Assembly (NCBI GenBank): GCA_015146655.1
Contig: VKHL01000035.1
Location: forward strand, 68,423 to 132,422
Length of the DNA: 64,000 nt
Direction of reading: 5' to 3'
DNA from: Ochromonas danica
Lineage: Eukaryota > Sar > Chrysophyceae > Chromulinales > Chromulinaceae
The notes under the pieces are model-generated. The model had not been told where the DNA came from and did no database searches. It was given only the letters and a program-made list of their open reading frames with translations. Each line of letters opens with the position of its first letter. The first letter of the stretch is position 1. The position numbers were made by a program, and so were the translations under genes. This document shows positions 55,480 to 64,000 of this stretch, piece by piece.

Positions 55480-56565
55480 TCAGCTACTATGAAGCAGTCG
55501 TGGACAGCTACGTAATCGATCCAAAACATCTTGACGATCGAGACAGCCTGCTAGAGACACACCTAGAGAAGCCGCGAGTTGACGAAGAGAAGACAAAGGC
55601 TGGGTCTTGATCTCCTCCCATCGATCCTCTGCTTCTGCTGCAGATGGACTACTCGCTTTGTTTTCACTCGATGATGACTCTGTCTGCTCTCTTTCTTTCC
55701 CTCTTCCTCCTCCTCCTTCTTCTTCTTCTTCTTCTCCCTTCTCTGTCACTTCTTGACCTTTTGATTCCTGTACATCCACTTCCTTCTCCATCTCCTTTTC
55801 CACTCTATTATCACCTGCTTTCTCTCCTACTTCTTCTACTTCTACTTCTTCTGTTTCTATGAACAAGATTCGACCTGATTGCATCAAGGCAGTACGGAAA
55901 TCATCCTTCTCCAAGGCACCTTCAACAGTAAGTCCAAAGGATAATAAAAGATGTCTCAACTCACTGACTGACTTGTTGAGGAAGTCTGACATGGTCATCT
56001 CCATTGGAGGCAAACCCTCCAGGATGTCAATTCGCCCAGAAGCCAACAGAGCATGGATGACTTCAGACTTGTCTAGACATCCCTGAAGACTGACTTGTAG
56101 CTCTCCCGCCAGACGGCGCAGTTGGGAGATGGGCTTGGCTTTGAGCTCATCCATACGCATTCGAAGTTTGCGATGTTTCATACGTTGCTTTCTTTGACTC
56201 TCATAGTGATGATCATCTGTCTCGAGTTCATATCGACAGACAGGACATGTACATTTCTTCTCTAGCCACATGGTGACACAAGGTTTGTGGAAGAGATGAC
56301 CACATGGCAGCTTGCAAGCGACAGAGCCAAGGTCTTGTTCCACGAGACAAACCACACACTCTTTGTTAGTCTCTTCTAGCAAGTCATCAGCAGTTACTTT
56401 AACAAGAGGTAGACCAGCCACTAATCTTGCACTTGCTGGAGGTGTATTTTCCCTTCGATCTGGATTATTACCATTATTATTATTATTGTTATTATTATTA
56501 TTATTAGGATAATAATCTTGATGAGTTGGATAAGGTTGAAAGAATTGTGAGAAGAAGGCTTCCAT
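55480..56565 (-). CDS. RING-H2 E3 ubiquitin ligase with three SAP-like repeats
   Basis: Single exon, 361 residues. An Asn run near residue 21 precedes a C3H2C3 RING: C70, C73, C88, H90, H93, C96, C107, C110 (CVVCLVEQ, CGHLFHKPC, CTCPVCR), so all zinc ligands are present. Three related helical units follow, each starting with a Ser-x-Leu-Arg pattern: ISQLRRLAGELQVSLQGCLD, VSELRHLLLSFGLTVEGALE and LSSLRQLAASLGVSLAGCLD. They resemble SAP or ARMET-C-like helix-turn-helix units, perhaps for substrate or nucleic-acid binding. An acidic Glu/Gly-rich linker separates the second and third. The RNF126/BCA2-type RING is similar but has no such repeats, so this build may be lineage-specific. Confidence 0.85.
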   Translation of the reverse strand: MEAFFSQFFQPYPTHQDYYPNNNNNNNNNNNGNNPDRRENTPPASARLVAGLPLVKVTADDLLEETNKECVVCLVEQDLGSVACKLPCGHLFHKPCVTMWLEKKCTCPVCRYELETDDHHYESQRKQRMKHRKLRMRMDELKAKPISQLRRLAGELQVSLQGCLDKSEVIHALLASGRIDILEGLPPMEMTMSDFLNKSVSELRHLLLSFGLTVEGALEKDDFRTALMQSGRILFIETEEVEVEEVGEKAGDNRVEKEMEKEVDVQESKGQEVTEKGEEEEEEGGGGRGKEREQTESSSSENKASSPSAAEAEDRWEEIKTQPLSSLRQLAASLGVSLAGCLDRQDVLDRLRSCPRLLHSS

Positions 56566-56920
56566 GCTATAGTTAATTCTTCTTCTTTATTTTCTGTTTT
56601 ATTGTGATATTGTTGTTATTCTCTTCTCTATATGAGAGACTCAAAATCAAGGCACTCACAGAGAAAGCTGTCTGTCACATGCGAGGGAAACAATAATAGA
56701 GCGAGTTAAACCTCTCAAAAGTCGAGATTGTCACTGAGAGAGATCAGGGTTTGCTCAGAAGTCCCGGATCCGTCCCCACAGCTCCGTCTGTCTTGTTTGT
56801 TTGTTGTGGCGATGATGACATCGCATGAAAGAAAAAACAATTTAATTAATAAATAAAAAACAAAATTGTTTCTTCTTTCGAAACCATTTCAGTTGAAGAG
56901 AGAGTCTTTCATTCTTAATC
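56566..56920. promoter_or_regulatory. Divergent spacer RING gene / CCCH-WD40 gene
   Basis: A 355 bp spacer between two divergent ATGs, with T-rich and A-rich ends. I find no copy of the TTAAGTTAAC motif here and no other clear element. Confidence 0.45.
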
Positions 56921-58420
56921 ATGCAGTGGAATTCATCTAGTAGTGGAGGTGGTGGTAGTGGAGGTGGACGATTTGTTGGTGGTCGTAGTAGTCGTGGAGG
57001 TGGTCGTTTTGGTGGTCGTAATACATCTGGTGGTGGACGCTTTGGTGGAAGAGATCCTTCGACAGTTAATCAGACTGGAGAACAAGCACTTATACAAACA
57101 TGTTCTTTCTATGCTCGTAATACCTGTCGTAATGGTGATAGCTGCAGGTAATAGTTCTTCTTCATCTTGTTCCATCTGACCTTCTCTTCCTCTTCCAAGA
57201 CATCGTCTTCAAATACGCTTTCTCTTTCTTTCTTGCCATTGCTCTTTATCATCCTCTATTCAGATTCAAACATGCTATTCATCCGATCTTTCGTCAACAA
57301 GCTCATAAAGCTCCCATTAAGTCATTGGCAGTCATGCATGCTGGGGATTCGATAAAGATCCTAGCTGGTTCTTCAGATACCACCGTCACGGTAAGCTAAT
57401 AAACCAAGAAGTCTTATTTTGCAGAATATATCTCTAACTTAGTTGCTGCAGGTGTGGAATTTAGGAACTGACATGCCCAGTGCTGAGGCAACACTCCAGA
57501 CCACTGGCCGAGTGACCCATGTGGAAGTGAAAGACAGTACAGTACTATGGGCTGTGGATGAGCCTGTCGCTCCAGATCAGCCAGAACCCACTGTAGGTAC
57601 TGTGCACTTATTGAATAACAATGATCTGTCCACCATTGCGGTCAAGAGATCAGATGATATGCCCTATACCTCTCCATTTGGAGAGATTCGATCGTTTACT
57701 GTAGCGGTGATGGAAGGAGGTATGTATCTCATCACAGGAGGTGGAGAAGGTATTATTCGAACATGGAAATTTGATCCAGCTCAGAATAAATTTGAAGTGT
57801 TAACAACACTGGAGGGTCATCTACGCGCTGTAACTTCTTTGCTTATGCAAGACAATTTGTTGTGGTCTGCCTCGGTTGATACAACTATTCGTGTCTGGGA
57901 TTTGGGAACTGGTCGTTGCTTAGGAACACTAGCAAGTGCAAATCATGGATCTGGTCACAATCAAGCTGTGGCTTGTCTGTGTGCCATTCCTGCATCGGCA
58001 GCTAATGCTGAGCCTTATGTTGCCTCTGGAGGTGCTGACTCTGAACTTAAAATTTGGAAAACAAATGGAGAGTTCGTCCATTCTGTCACTCATGCAAGTC
58101 CAATCACTTCGATGGCAGTGTTTCAAGATGCATACAATGGTGAGTAAGCCGATCTGTCGGTCTTATCTCTATTGTATTCTAACCGTGAAAGTGTGTGTTT
58201 AACAGGTGTACCAAGTCTGGTCATTGGCCTGGCGAACGGATGGATCAATATTCGCGCTTGTAGCAACATGGCTTTGATTCTGGCCTTAGATTCGTCAATC
58301 TACAGCACTCAAGCCATCTGGAGTATCAAGTTTCTGGGCAAGTCTTGCTTCGCAGCTGGCGGTGAAGATGGACAACTCATCATATGGAATGTTGATATTG
58401 CCTTGTCTGACAAAGCTTGA
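56921..58420 (+). CDS. CCCH zinc-finger WD40 protein (ZFWD-like)
   Basis: Four exons (56921-57147, 57264-57390, 57452-58139, 58206-58420) give 418 residues. The N-terminus is an RGG-like Gly/Arg/Ser-rich tract, then one CCCH finger that is split by intron 1: CSFYARNTCRNGDSC joined to RFKH, spacing C-x7-C-x5-C-x3-H. A WD40 propeller follows (HKAPIKSLAV, SSDTTVTVWNLG, GEGIIRTWKF, LEGHLRAVTSLL, SVDTTIRVWDLG, GADSELKIWK, GGEDGQLIIWN). CCCH plus WD40 is the build of the plant ZFWD family, thought to bind RNA. The RGG tract supports RNA binding. It converges with the gene ending at 58566. Confidence 0.85.
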
Positions 58421-58565
58421 GAGGGAATACACAAGACTTCATTCTGTAGGGTGGATAGTTTAGTGTTCTTTTTTATAAATAGTAGTACATATAAATATAA
58501 TAGTGAGGTAACTAGGGGGAGGAGGAGTCATGGTTACATCAGAATAACCTTTGTTTGTCTCTTGT

Positions 58566-59372
58566 CTAATATTCATCTTCTTCCAGGAAGCCTGTGGCTT
58601 TAGGAGCCATAGAAGCAGTAAATGGCATTGCACAAAGGGCCACTTTTCCTACGATTTCATACCCAGGTTCTAATTTATCCATCCACTTGATATCAAGTGT
58701 TTGGTGGGGAGTTAAGAAGATGAAGAACTTGCCAGGTTGAAATGAGCGATCAGCACGATCAATGACAACAATCATCTCCAGTTCCTCAGGTGCTGATACT
58801 CCAAGATCAGTATTCTTTGCAATAACTACTACAGGATCAATGCAATCTGAAATCGTATCGCTACCTGGTAAAGCCACGGATCCTAGTTGAGGACCATCAG
58901 CATCAGGGAAGTCATATGACCAAGCTCCAGGTGTTGCAGCAGGAGGAGAGATAGGAGCAAGTAGGTCCTCATAGGTAAGATGAGGATAGACTCCAGCAAT
59001 ATGAATAATTCGAGGAAAATGTTCTTCAGGAGATCCTCTAATAATAGGAAGGAATTTAAATTGCGTATTATGTCCACCCATAGCCATGGCCAGTGAAGAA
59101 GATTGAAGACGATTGCACTGCTGACTCACCTGACTCACTTGAGTAGTTGATCCTAATTTACTCATCCATCTTCCTCCTACTACTACTCTTCTTCTTGTCA
59201 TAGTTGATGGTGTTAGGAAAGGTGAAGAGCAAGAAGAGCAAGAAGAAGAAGAAGAAGTGAGTGAAGAAGAAGGATACCATCCATGCACAGGGCAAAGGCA
59301 ATAAGAAGTAAACCATAGGAAGGTAAACATTACTATAGTGATGGTAGAGGAATGATTGATCAACGTCATCAT
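58566..59372 (-). CDS. Uncharacterised, probably plastid-targeted protein
   Basis: Single exon, 268 residues. A hydrophobic signal segment (ITIVMFTFLWFTSYCLC) ends at PVHG and is followed by WYPSSSLTSSSS and a Ser/Thr/Arg-rich stretch without acids. That is the layout of a signal peptide plus transit peptide with an aromatic residue near the cut. The mature part, from about MGGHNTQFKFLPIIRG, carries AWSYDFPDADGPQLGSVALP, ISDCIDPVVVIAKNTDLG and ELEMIVVIDRADRSFQPGKF. It has the look of a conserved globular domain that I do not place in a named family. It is head-to-head with TRAPPC4, with 216 bp between ATGs. Confidence 0.7.
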   Translation of the reverse strand: MMTLINHSSTITIVMFTFLWFTSYCLCPVHGWYPSSSLTSSSSSCSSCSSPFLTPSTMTRRRVVVGGRWMSKLGSTTQVSQVSQQCNRLQSSSLAMAMGGHNTQFKFLPIIRGSPEEHFPRIIHIAGVYPHLTYEDLLAPISPPAATPGAWSYDFPDADGPQLGSVALPGSDTISDCIDPVVVIAKNTDLGVSAPEELEMIVVIDRADRSFQPGKFFIFLTPHQTLDIKWMDKLEPGYEIVGKVALCAMPFTASMAPKATGFLEEDEY

Positions 59373-59588
59373 TCTATCACTGAAATTAAACTATAGAGAA
59401 GACAATAGATTGTGAAGAAGAAGACGATCTTCTTCCTTTTTCATTTCCCCATTCAATGAAAATCGCGTTTTTCAGGGAAACAACAACAAGTCTAAATATT
59501 CAGATCTCTAGATTTCCAGATTCTGCCCTGTTGTTCTTCTGTCTCTTTGTCATCTTTTTGATCAATTGATGCAAATCATAGAAAAGAA

Positions 59589-60143
59589 ATGTATTTTCAA
59601 TTATTTATTATTAGTCGTTCAGGTGGTCTAGTCTATAGTAAGGCCTTATCATCGTTAGCTCCTAATTTATCATCCAATGATTGTCTTCGATTGGGATCAA
59701 CTTTTCATGGTCTTCATGCTATTACCACTCAGATTGCTCCTGTGGTATCCTCTGGGATTGAACGATTAGAAACAGATAGCTTTGTCTTACAATGTCTACA
59801 AACTTTAACAGGGACGAAGTTTGTGGTAACAGCTTCTCCTATGACACCTGACTTGGAAGGATTACTGCAGGGGATTTATGAGCTTTACACTGACTATGTC
59901 CTCAAGGTAACCTACTTTACTTTACTTTACTTTACTTTACTTACCTCTCGTTATCTTGTCTTCTTTCTCCTTCGTATGGGATTAATGACTTGTTGACTGA
60001 CTGTGTGGGTGTTGTGTCTCTGTGTGTAGAATCCCTTCTATGAGGTGGATATGCCAATTCGTTGTGATCTCTTCAACAAACATCTGGATCGATTCATTCA
60101 ACGTAATATCGCTGTCTTACAACGCAAGAAAGGTGGAGGATGA
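59589..60143 (+). CDS. TRAPPC4: TRAPP complex subunit 4 (TRS23/sybindin-like)
   Basis: Core subunit of the TRAPP tethering complex that activates Rab1-type GTPases in ER-Golgi transport. Two exons (59589-59906 and 60030-60143; 123 nt intron with a TTTAC array) give 143 residues. Motifs match closely: ISRSGGLVYSK at the start, LGSTFHGLHAITTQIAP, GIERLETDSFVLQCLQTLTG, TKFVVTASP and, across the intron, YVLKNPFYEVDMPIRCDLF. The protein lacks the PDZ-like insert found in the animal protein, giving the short form also seen in plants. Confidence 0.92.
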
Positions 60144-60306
60144 TAGAATCAATCAATCTGACATACCTCTAACACACCTCATCACTATATCATCTTCTCC
60201 CTGTTGTGCTAGTCTTAGTCTTAGTTTCTTCTATGTGAATTAATGGTAACTAACTAACATCCCTCTCACTGTCATAGTGATTGAATGAATACAATAGTTG
60301 TCTTAT

Positions 60307-61629
60307 TTATCCTAAGCTACCTAACAGGTCTTCTAGTCTCAGAGTGGCTTCTATGATATCCTCCCATTGATCATCTCCTAGTAGATGGCGGTGTGCTTGC
60401 ACGCTCAACAAACCTTGTACCCCATCTAGTAGATTCAGCAGCTCAGCATGAATATAGGGGCTTTGGAAGGAGACTGTGCTCACTACCATTTGCCCTTTAC
60501 CCGCCTTGGGCAGTTTACTCTCTAACACAGTGGGCTCTACCCAGTCCTCATAGAGGAGCCACTTCAACCCTTTAGTCGCCCACTGGACATTCAAGTCTTT
60601 TCCTATTACCTCACGCCATCGTTGTGCACGACTATCTAGAGAGATGGACATCACACTTATCATACGAGAGCTTCTCTCTAATAAAGGGAAATAGTGAGGA
60701 AATCGCTCTTGATATGATTGATGAAGACGATGTAGACTAGTAGCTAATAGACGGCTAGGTTGAATCTCTACCTCTCCTTTGCTCTTCCCACTACGACTAG
60801 CTGTTGTTGTCTTCTGTAAGGTACGATAGAGTGAAGTCCTCACATCTATTAGTAGCACTGGATGAGATCGAATATGATAAGGCCATAGTAAAGAACGAGA
60901 GAGAAGCAAGGGATTGTTCTCTTCCTCTTCTTCTTCACGACCGTAGGAAGCTAACAAGGAGGTGGAGGAGGAGGGAGTGACAATAGGCCAGAGGTCACAT
61001 GCTAGCCAATGGTAGTAGTCCTGCAGACTGACTGTCTGACTGGGTCCACTTGTCTTACGTGCTCTCTCTACATCATCTTCATAGAGGAAGTCTTCGAAAT
61101 TGCGTAAGAGGAGCGAGGAGGTGTTAGGGTAGTGCTGCCAGAGTCGATCGAGAGCTAGTAGAGTGCTGTAGGCATCCACACCCCTGGGTCTAGCACCTCC
61201 TTCAACTACACTGAGGTGTAGTTCAAGTTGAGGGTAGTCCTCAAGAAGAAGATTGAGGAGATGATGGTAAGTCTTGCTATCTGACCCAGCCTCCGTGATT
61301 CCTCCTAGCACTGTGACTTGTTGTCCGCTGACATAGTCCATAGTCTCCATTAGACGATGAACCTCTACATCCACTGACTCTTGATTCTCACGACAAATCA
61401 CACATGAGTTATGCTCACTACTAGTACTACTACTATTACCTGGTAGAATAGGATGGATAGGACAAGGTTTGAGATGAAGGTGACAACCTCTCACACTAGG
61501 AGAGAAGGTATGATTAATACAGAGAGAAGAAGGAGTTGGGAAACAGACTTGACTATTTAACTCTGTGATAGCTTGATGAAGATGTTCACCTGATTGACCA
61601 AGATAGATGATGGGTTTTGATCGAATCAT
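60307..61629 (-). CDS. Divergent delta-tubulin-like protein with a degenerate GTP site
   Basis: Single exon, 440 residues, the length of a tubulin. It begins YLGQSGEHLHQAI, in place of the tubulin LGQCGNQIG. Near residue 120, SGQQVTVLGGITEAGSD sits where tubulins have the signature GGTGSGLG. The following YPQLELHLSVVEGGARPRGV and TLLALDRLW match the helix after it, and SLQDYYHWLACDLWPIVTP matches the conserved D-x-N-x-x-x-A segment. The C-terminal half carries KGQMVVSTVSFQSPYIHAEL and a last helix DDQWEDIIEATLRLEDLLGS, the pattern I recall for delta-tubulin. Delta-tubulin is a basal-body protein. The altered loop argues against normal GTP binding. Another distant tubulin/FtsZ or Misato-like protein is possible. 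Confidence 0.55.
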   Translation of the reverse strand: MIRSKPIIYLGQSGEHLHQAITELNSQVCFPTPSSLCINHTFSPSVRGCHLHLKPCPIHPILPGNSSSTSSEHNSCVICRENQESVDVEVHRLMETMDYVSGQQVTVLGGITEAGSDSKTYHHLLNLLLEDYPQLELHLSVVEGGARPRGVDAYSTLLALDRLWQHYPNTSSLLLRNFEDFLYEDDVERARKTSGPSQTVSLQDYYHWLACDLWPIVTPSSSTSLLASYGREEEEEENNPLLLSRSLLWPYHIRSHPVLLIDVRTSLYRTLQKTTTASRSGKSKGEVEIQPSRLLATSLHRLHQSYQERFPHYFPLLERSSRMISVMSISLDSRAQRWREVIGKDLNVQWATKGLKWLLYEDWVEPTVLESKLPKAGKGQMVVSTVSFQSPYIHAELLNLLDGVQGLLSVQAHRHLLGDDQWEDIIEATLRLEDLLGSLG

Positions 61630-61683
61630 ATTTTCTCATTGTTTAATTATTGATTTGATTTGATTTGATGACTGACTCACCTA

Positions 61684-61704
61684 TTAAGTTAACGTTAAGT
61701 TAAC
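61684..61704. promoter_or_regulatory. Double TTAAGTTAAC element
   Basis: Two 10-mers TTAAGTTAAC stand next to each other, separated by one base, in the 258 bp spacer between the divergent tubulin-like and cyclin genes. Single copies or variants occur in other divergent spacers of the window. Confidence 0.5.
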
Positions 61705-61887
61705 AGAGCAAGGAAGGTGAAGTTAAAAGGCTTGTTCCCACCGCAATGTAGTATTAATGGAGGGTTATGTAATTCCTCTGTTTTCTCTACAGCGGAAATG
61801 TGTCCAACCAGTGGAGAAAGAGAAATCAGTCCAAAAAGTGGTACTGAAGTACTATAGTCAAGTGATTGAGAAGAGAAGTGTTGATTC

Positions 61888-63028
61888 ATGTCCAATACAA
61901 GGATAGAGACTCAAGAAATGCTAACAACAGCCTCAAGACCAGATCATGAGATAAGTGAAGGTAGAAGAAGTTCAAGTGGAGATCGAAGTAAACAGCAGCT
62001 TTGTCATCTTCTTTTCACTTCTTCTTCACTTCTCCTCCTGCCTAATGTAAGTCATATTGCTAGAAGCACTACCTTGACACTACCTTGACCCTACCTTCCA
62101 TCCTTGACACTACTTACTCTCCTCTGTTTGTGTGTGTGTGTCTCTCTCTCTTTCTGCGTGTGTGTGTGTGTATGGGTGGGTATGTGTTATGTGACTGACT
62201 ACTACCATAGACAACAGCTGCCTTAGCTATCACCTATCTTCATGAAGTCATGGACTTCTATCAATGGCAAGAAGTAGCCAGTAATCAGATCACTTGTCTT
62301 CTCGCAGCAATACTCTTCCTAGCTTGCAAGACTTCAGAGAGTCATCGTCCTATACGAGACATCTACAACATTGTCAGCTTAGAAAGACATCCTGCCATCT
62401 CGGTTGAAGATTTAGACAAGGTAGGTAGTGGAGTTGACAGTCCCCACGCATCACAATAATAATACTACCAGTACTAGTGGTGGTACTGTAGTAGACTACA
62501 CTATGTTATATATTTACCACTAATGATGTAATTGTGTTATTGGTGTTGTTATAGGGTTATCGTCTTCGTAAAGAGTTGATTATCTCTACAGAACATCAAA
62601 TTCTTCGTGTAATTCGCTTTCAAGTGGAGATTGATTTTCCTCATCAATACTTGCTCAATATTGGTCGTATCTTACGACTTTGTTGTCGACCAGTCCATCT
62701 CGCCTGGAAACTTCTCAATGATGCTTATAGTAGTGGAGAGAAGGTAGTTCTAGTTTCTCCTGCTCTTCTTGCTTGTGCTTGTCTCTATTGTGGATTGACT
62801 ATCAGCCAGGCTGCTAGACGATCTTCCAAGATGACTGCTGACAATAACAACAACAATCACCACTCTGATGGATATAGTAGAGATGAGGAGAGAGAAATCA
62901 AGACTTCTTGGTGGCAAGACTTTGGTATTCGAGATGAAGATCTCATCGAAACTTCAAATAGTCTGCTCTTCATTTGGCAAGAGATCTGTTGTGATCATCC
63001 AAGTGAAACAAGGCCAGATCATACATAG
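61888..63028 (+). CDS. Cyclin of the transcription type (T/L/K-like)
   Basis: Three exons (61888-62046, 62211-62420, 62555-63028) give 280 residues. The first cyclin box shows TTAALAITYLHEVMDFYQWQ, LLAAILFLACKTSESHRPIR and the closing helices, and the phrase EHQILRVIRFQVEIDFPHQY is typical of the start of the second box in cyclins T, L and K. These cyclins activate CDK9, CDK11 or CDK12 for transcription elongation or splicing. The N-terminal 35 residues are polar. No PEST-rich or His-rich tail follows, so the protein is shorter than metazoan cyclin T. The start at 61888 is the first ATG in frame. Confidence 0.82.
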
Positions 63029-63356
63029 GAATAGGAATAGGAAAGTTATTGAGATTATTATTCTTAGGGTTGTTTTCATGTCACTGAAGCAAAAAGCTAT
63101 ATATCTCACTATATATATTGGTGTATTATTACTTATTATCATTATAATTCCATTAAAACAAGTTATTTCCCACCGCTGCTTTGTCGCAGCAGCAGTTGTT
63201 GTTGTCGTTGTAAACAGAGAGATCCAAAAGAGAGTCAGTGACCGAAAGAGCATGACCAGCGAGCTACTGTAGCTGATTGACAGAGAGAGAGAGAGAGAGA
63301 CTCAGTCAGTGTCAAAGTGTTTACTCCACACTGTAGCTGATAGAGAACGAGGCTGG
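63029..63356. other. Convergent spacer with GA repeat
   Basis: A 328 bp stretch between converging genes; it holds a GA run at about 63279-63300 and AT-rich sequence. No gene is seen. Confidence 0.6.
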
Positions 63357-63968
63357 TTACTCCACAATCTCCACACTCAATTGGCTATCCAGCAGCTTGG
63401 CCAGTGACTGCAAGCGTTCTGCTGTTCCCTCAAACTCTGAAATTTGCTCTGCCACGTCACTCACTCCAATATATGGTTCATTGGCGGCTTGTGCTTGCTC
63501 TGCTAGGAGGAAGTTCAGTCTAGCTTCACTGTCTTCTAAAGAACTCTCACCAAACTTCACCACTCTTAACAAAGAATGAGGGAGGACTTCTCGTTCAGAG
63601 TAGAACATGATTTTACGAGATTGATTTGCTAGGACAAGTAGATGATCAGCTAATTCCAGAGCATGCATTTCTTTAGGATCCACTTCATTGGTGATGACAG
63701 GCAAAGGTAAGGAAGTGTTGATTAAAGAGGAGGAAGAAGAAGCAGGAGATTTGTTCTTATTTGGAGAAGAATGAATTACTCCTCCTCCTCTTCCAGCACT
63801 GCCAGGCCCAGGGGAGGACTTTTTGTTATTGGACGCTCTGGGTTTGGGGGGAGGAGGAGATGCGAATTTAGATAATAAATTCGTACCACTATTATTATTA
63901 TTGTTATTTTTATACTTGGAGAGGTTTTTACCTCCATTGGCTATCTTTGTCTCAGGTGAGAACATCAT
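63357..63968 (-). CDS. Uncharacterised small protein with helical C-terminus
   Basis: Single exon of 203 residues from ATG 63968. Residues 1-85 are disordered, rich in Asn, Ser, Pro and Lys (an Asn run at 21-26 and PPPPKPR near 38). Residues 100-203 are helical (HALELADHLLVLANQSRKI, then EARLNFLLAEQAQAA and FEGTAERLQSLAKLLDSQL), a layout seen in small subunits of BLOC- or BORC-like and tethering complexes. No family could be named. Upstream sequence continues beyond the window, so a 5' exon cannot be excluded. Confidence 0.6.
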   Translation of the reverse strand: MMFSPETKIANGGKNLSKYKNNNNNNSGTNLLSKFASPPPPKPRASNNKKSSPGPGSAGRGGGVIHSSPNKNKSPASSSSSLINTSLPLPVITNEVDPKEMHALELADHLLVLANQSRKIMFYSEREVLPHSLLRVVKFGESSLEDSEARLNFLLAEQAQAANEPYIGVSDVAEQISEFEGTAERLQSLAKLLDSQLSVEIVE

Positions 63969-64000
63969 GTTGCTTTTTATCTCATAGATCTTCTTTTTCC

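Noticed and set aside
1-64000. tRNA, rRNA and spliceosomal RNA genes
   Set aside because: I looked for T-loop GGTTCGAATCC-type boxes and U6-like sequence by eye and saw none; a covariance search would be needed to be certain.
1-64000. Prokaryotic or phage origin of the window, suggested by the SleB-like domain
   Set aside because: Spliceosomal introns, RLP24, TRAPPC4, importin and myosin show a nuclear eukaryotic genome.

Overview
This window is nuclear DNA of a eukaryote with a compact genome and the standard genetic code. Where they can be read, the 25 introns are GT-AG and mostly 55-135 nt long; about half of the genes have a single exon. Gene content fits a flagellated photosynthetic stramenopile (ochrophyte-like alga). 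It includes a plant/algal-type UDP-sugar pyrophosphorylase, a myosin fused to ankyrin repeats and a FYVE finger (a combination I associate with heterokonts), and a CFAP141-like axonemal protein with a delta-tubulin-like protein. Several proteins have an N-terminal signal peptide whose predicted cut site is followed by an aromatic residue and a Ser/Thr/Arg-rich stretch, the style of bipartite targeting used with four-membrane plastids. The lineage assignment is inference; no species is claimed.

Layout, 1-20 kb: insulysin (-, runs off the left edge), UDP-sugar pyrophosphorylase (-), importin alpha (+), a DUF4139/MuiA-like secretory protein (-), CIAO1 (+), the ribosome biogenesis factor RLP24 (-), a multipass membrane protein (+), the exosome nuclease RRP6 (-) and an amino-acid/ethanolamine-type permease (+). 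20.2-24.4 kb: a gene-poor island with decayed, transposase-like reading frames and a piece of a bacterial-type SleB cell-wall hydrolase. 24.5-38 kb: an SPX-SLC13 phosphate transporter (+), mitochondrial bL32 (+), a PH-domain protein (-), a HAD phosphatase (-), a long coiled-coil protein (+) and an unknown protein (-). 38-54 kb: a SAM/armadillo-like protein full of Asn/Thr/Ser runs (+), CFAP141-like (+), a DUF1826 protein (-) and the 2305-residue myosin (+), separated by repeat-rich spacers. 54.5-64 kb: an LYR-motif protein (-), a RING E3 with three SAP-like repeats (-), a CCCH-WD40 protein (+), a probable plastid protein (-), TRAPPC4 (+), a degenerate delta-tubulin-like protein (-), a transcription-type cyclin (+) and a small unknown protein (-).

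Organisation: genes alternate strands, giving ten head-to-head pairs, most with 200-370 bp between start codons, so shared bidirectional promoters are likely. A 10-mer, TTAAGTTAAC or its complement, recurs in several of these spacers. The genes do not form one pathway; they are core functions (RNA decay, nuclear import, Fe-S assembly, ribosome biogenesis, trafficking, motility, phosphate and sugar-nucleotide metabolism) placed side by side. Start codons were set at the first plausible ATG; open frames that begin at TTG or GTG were trimmed.
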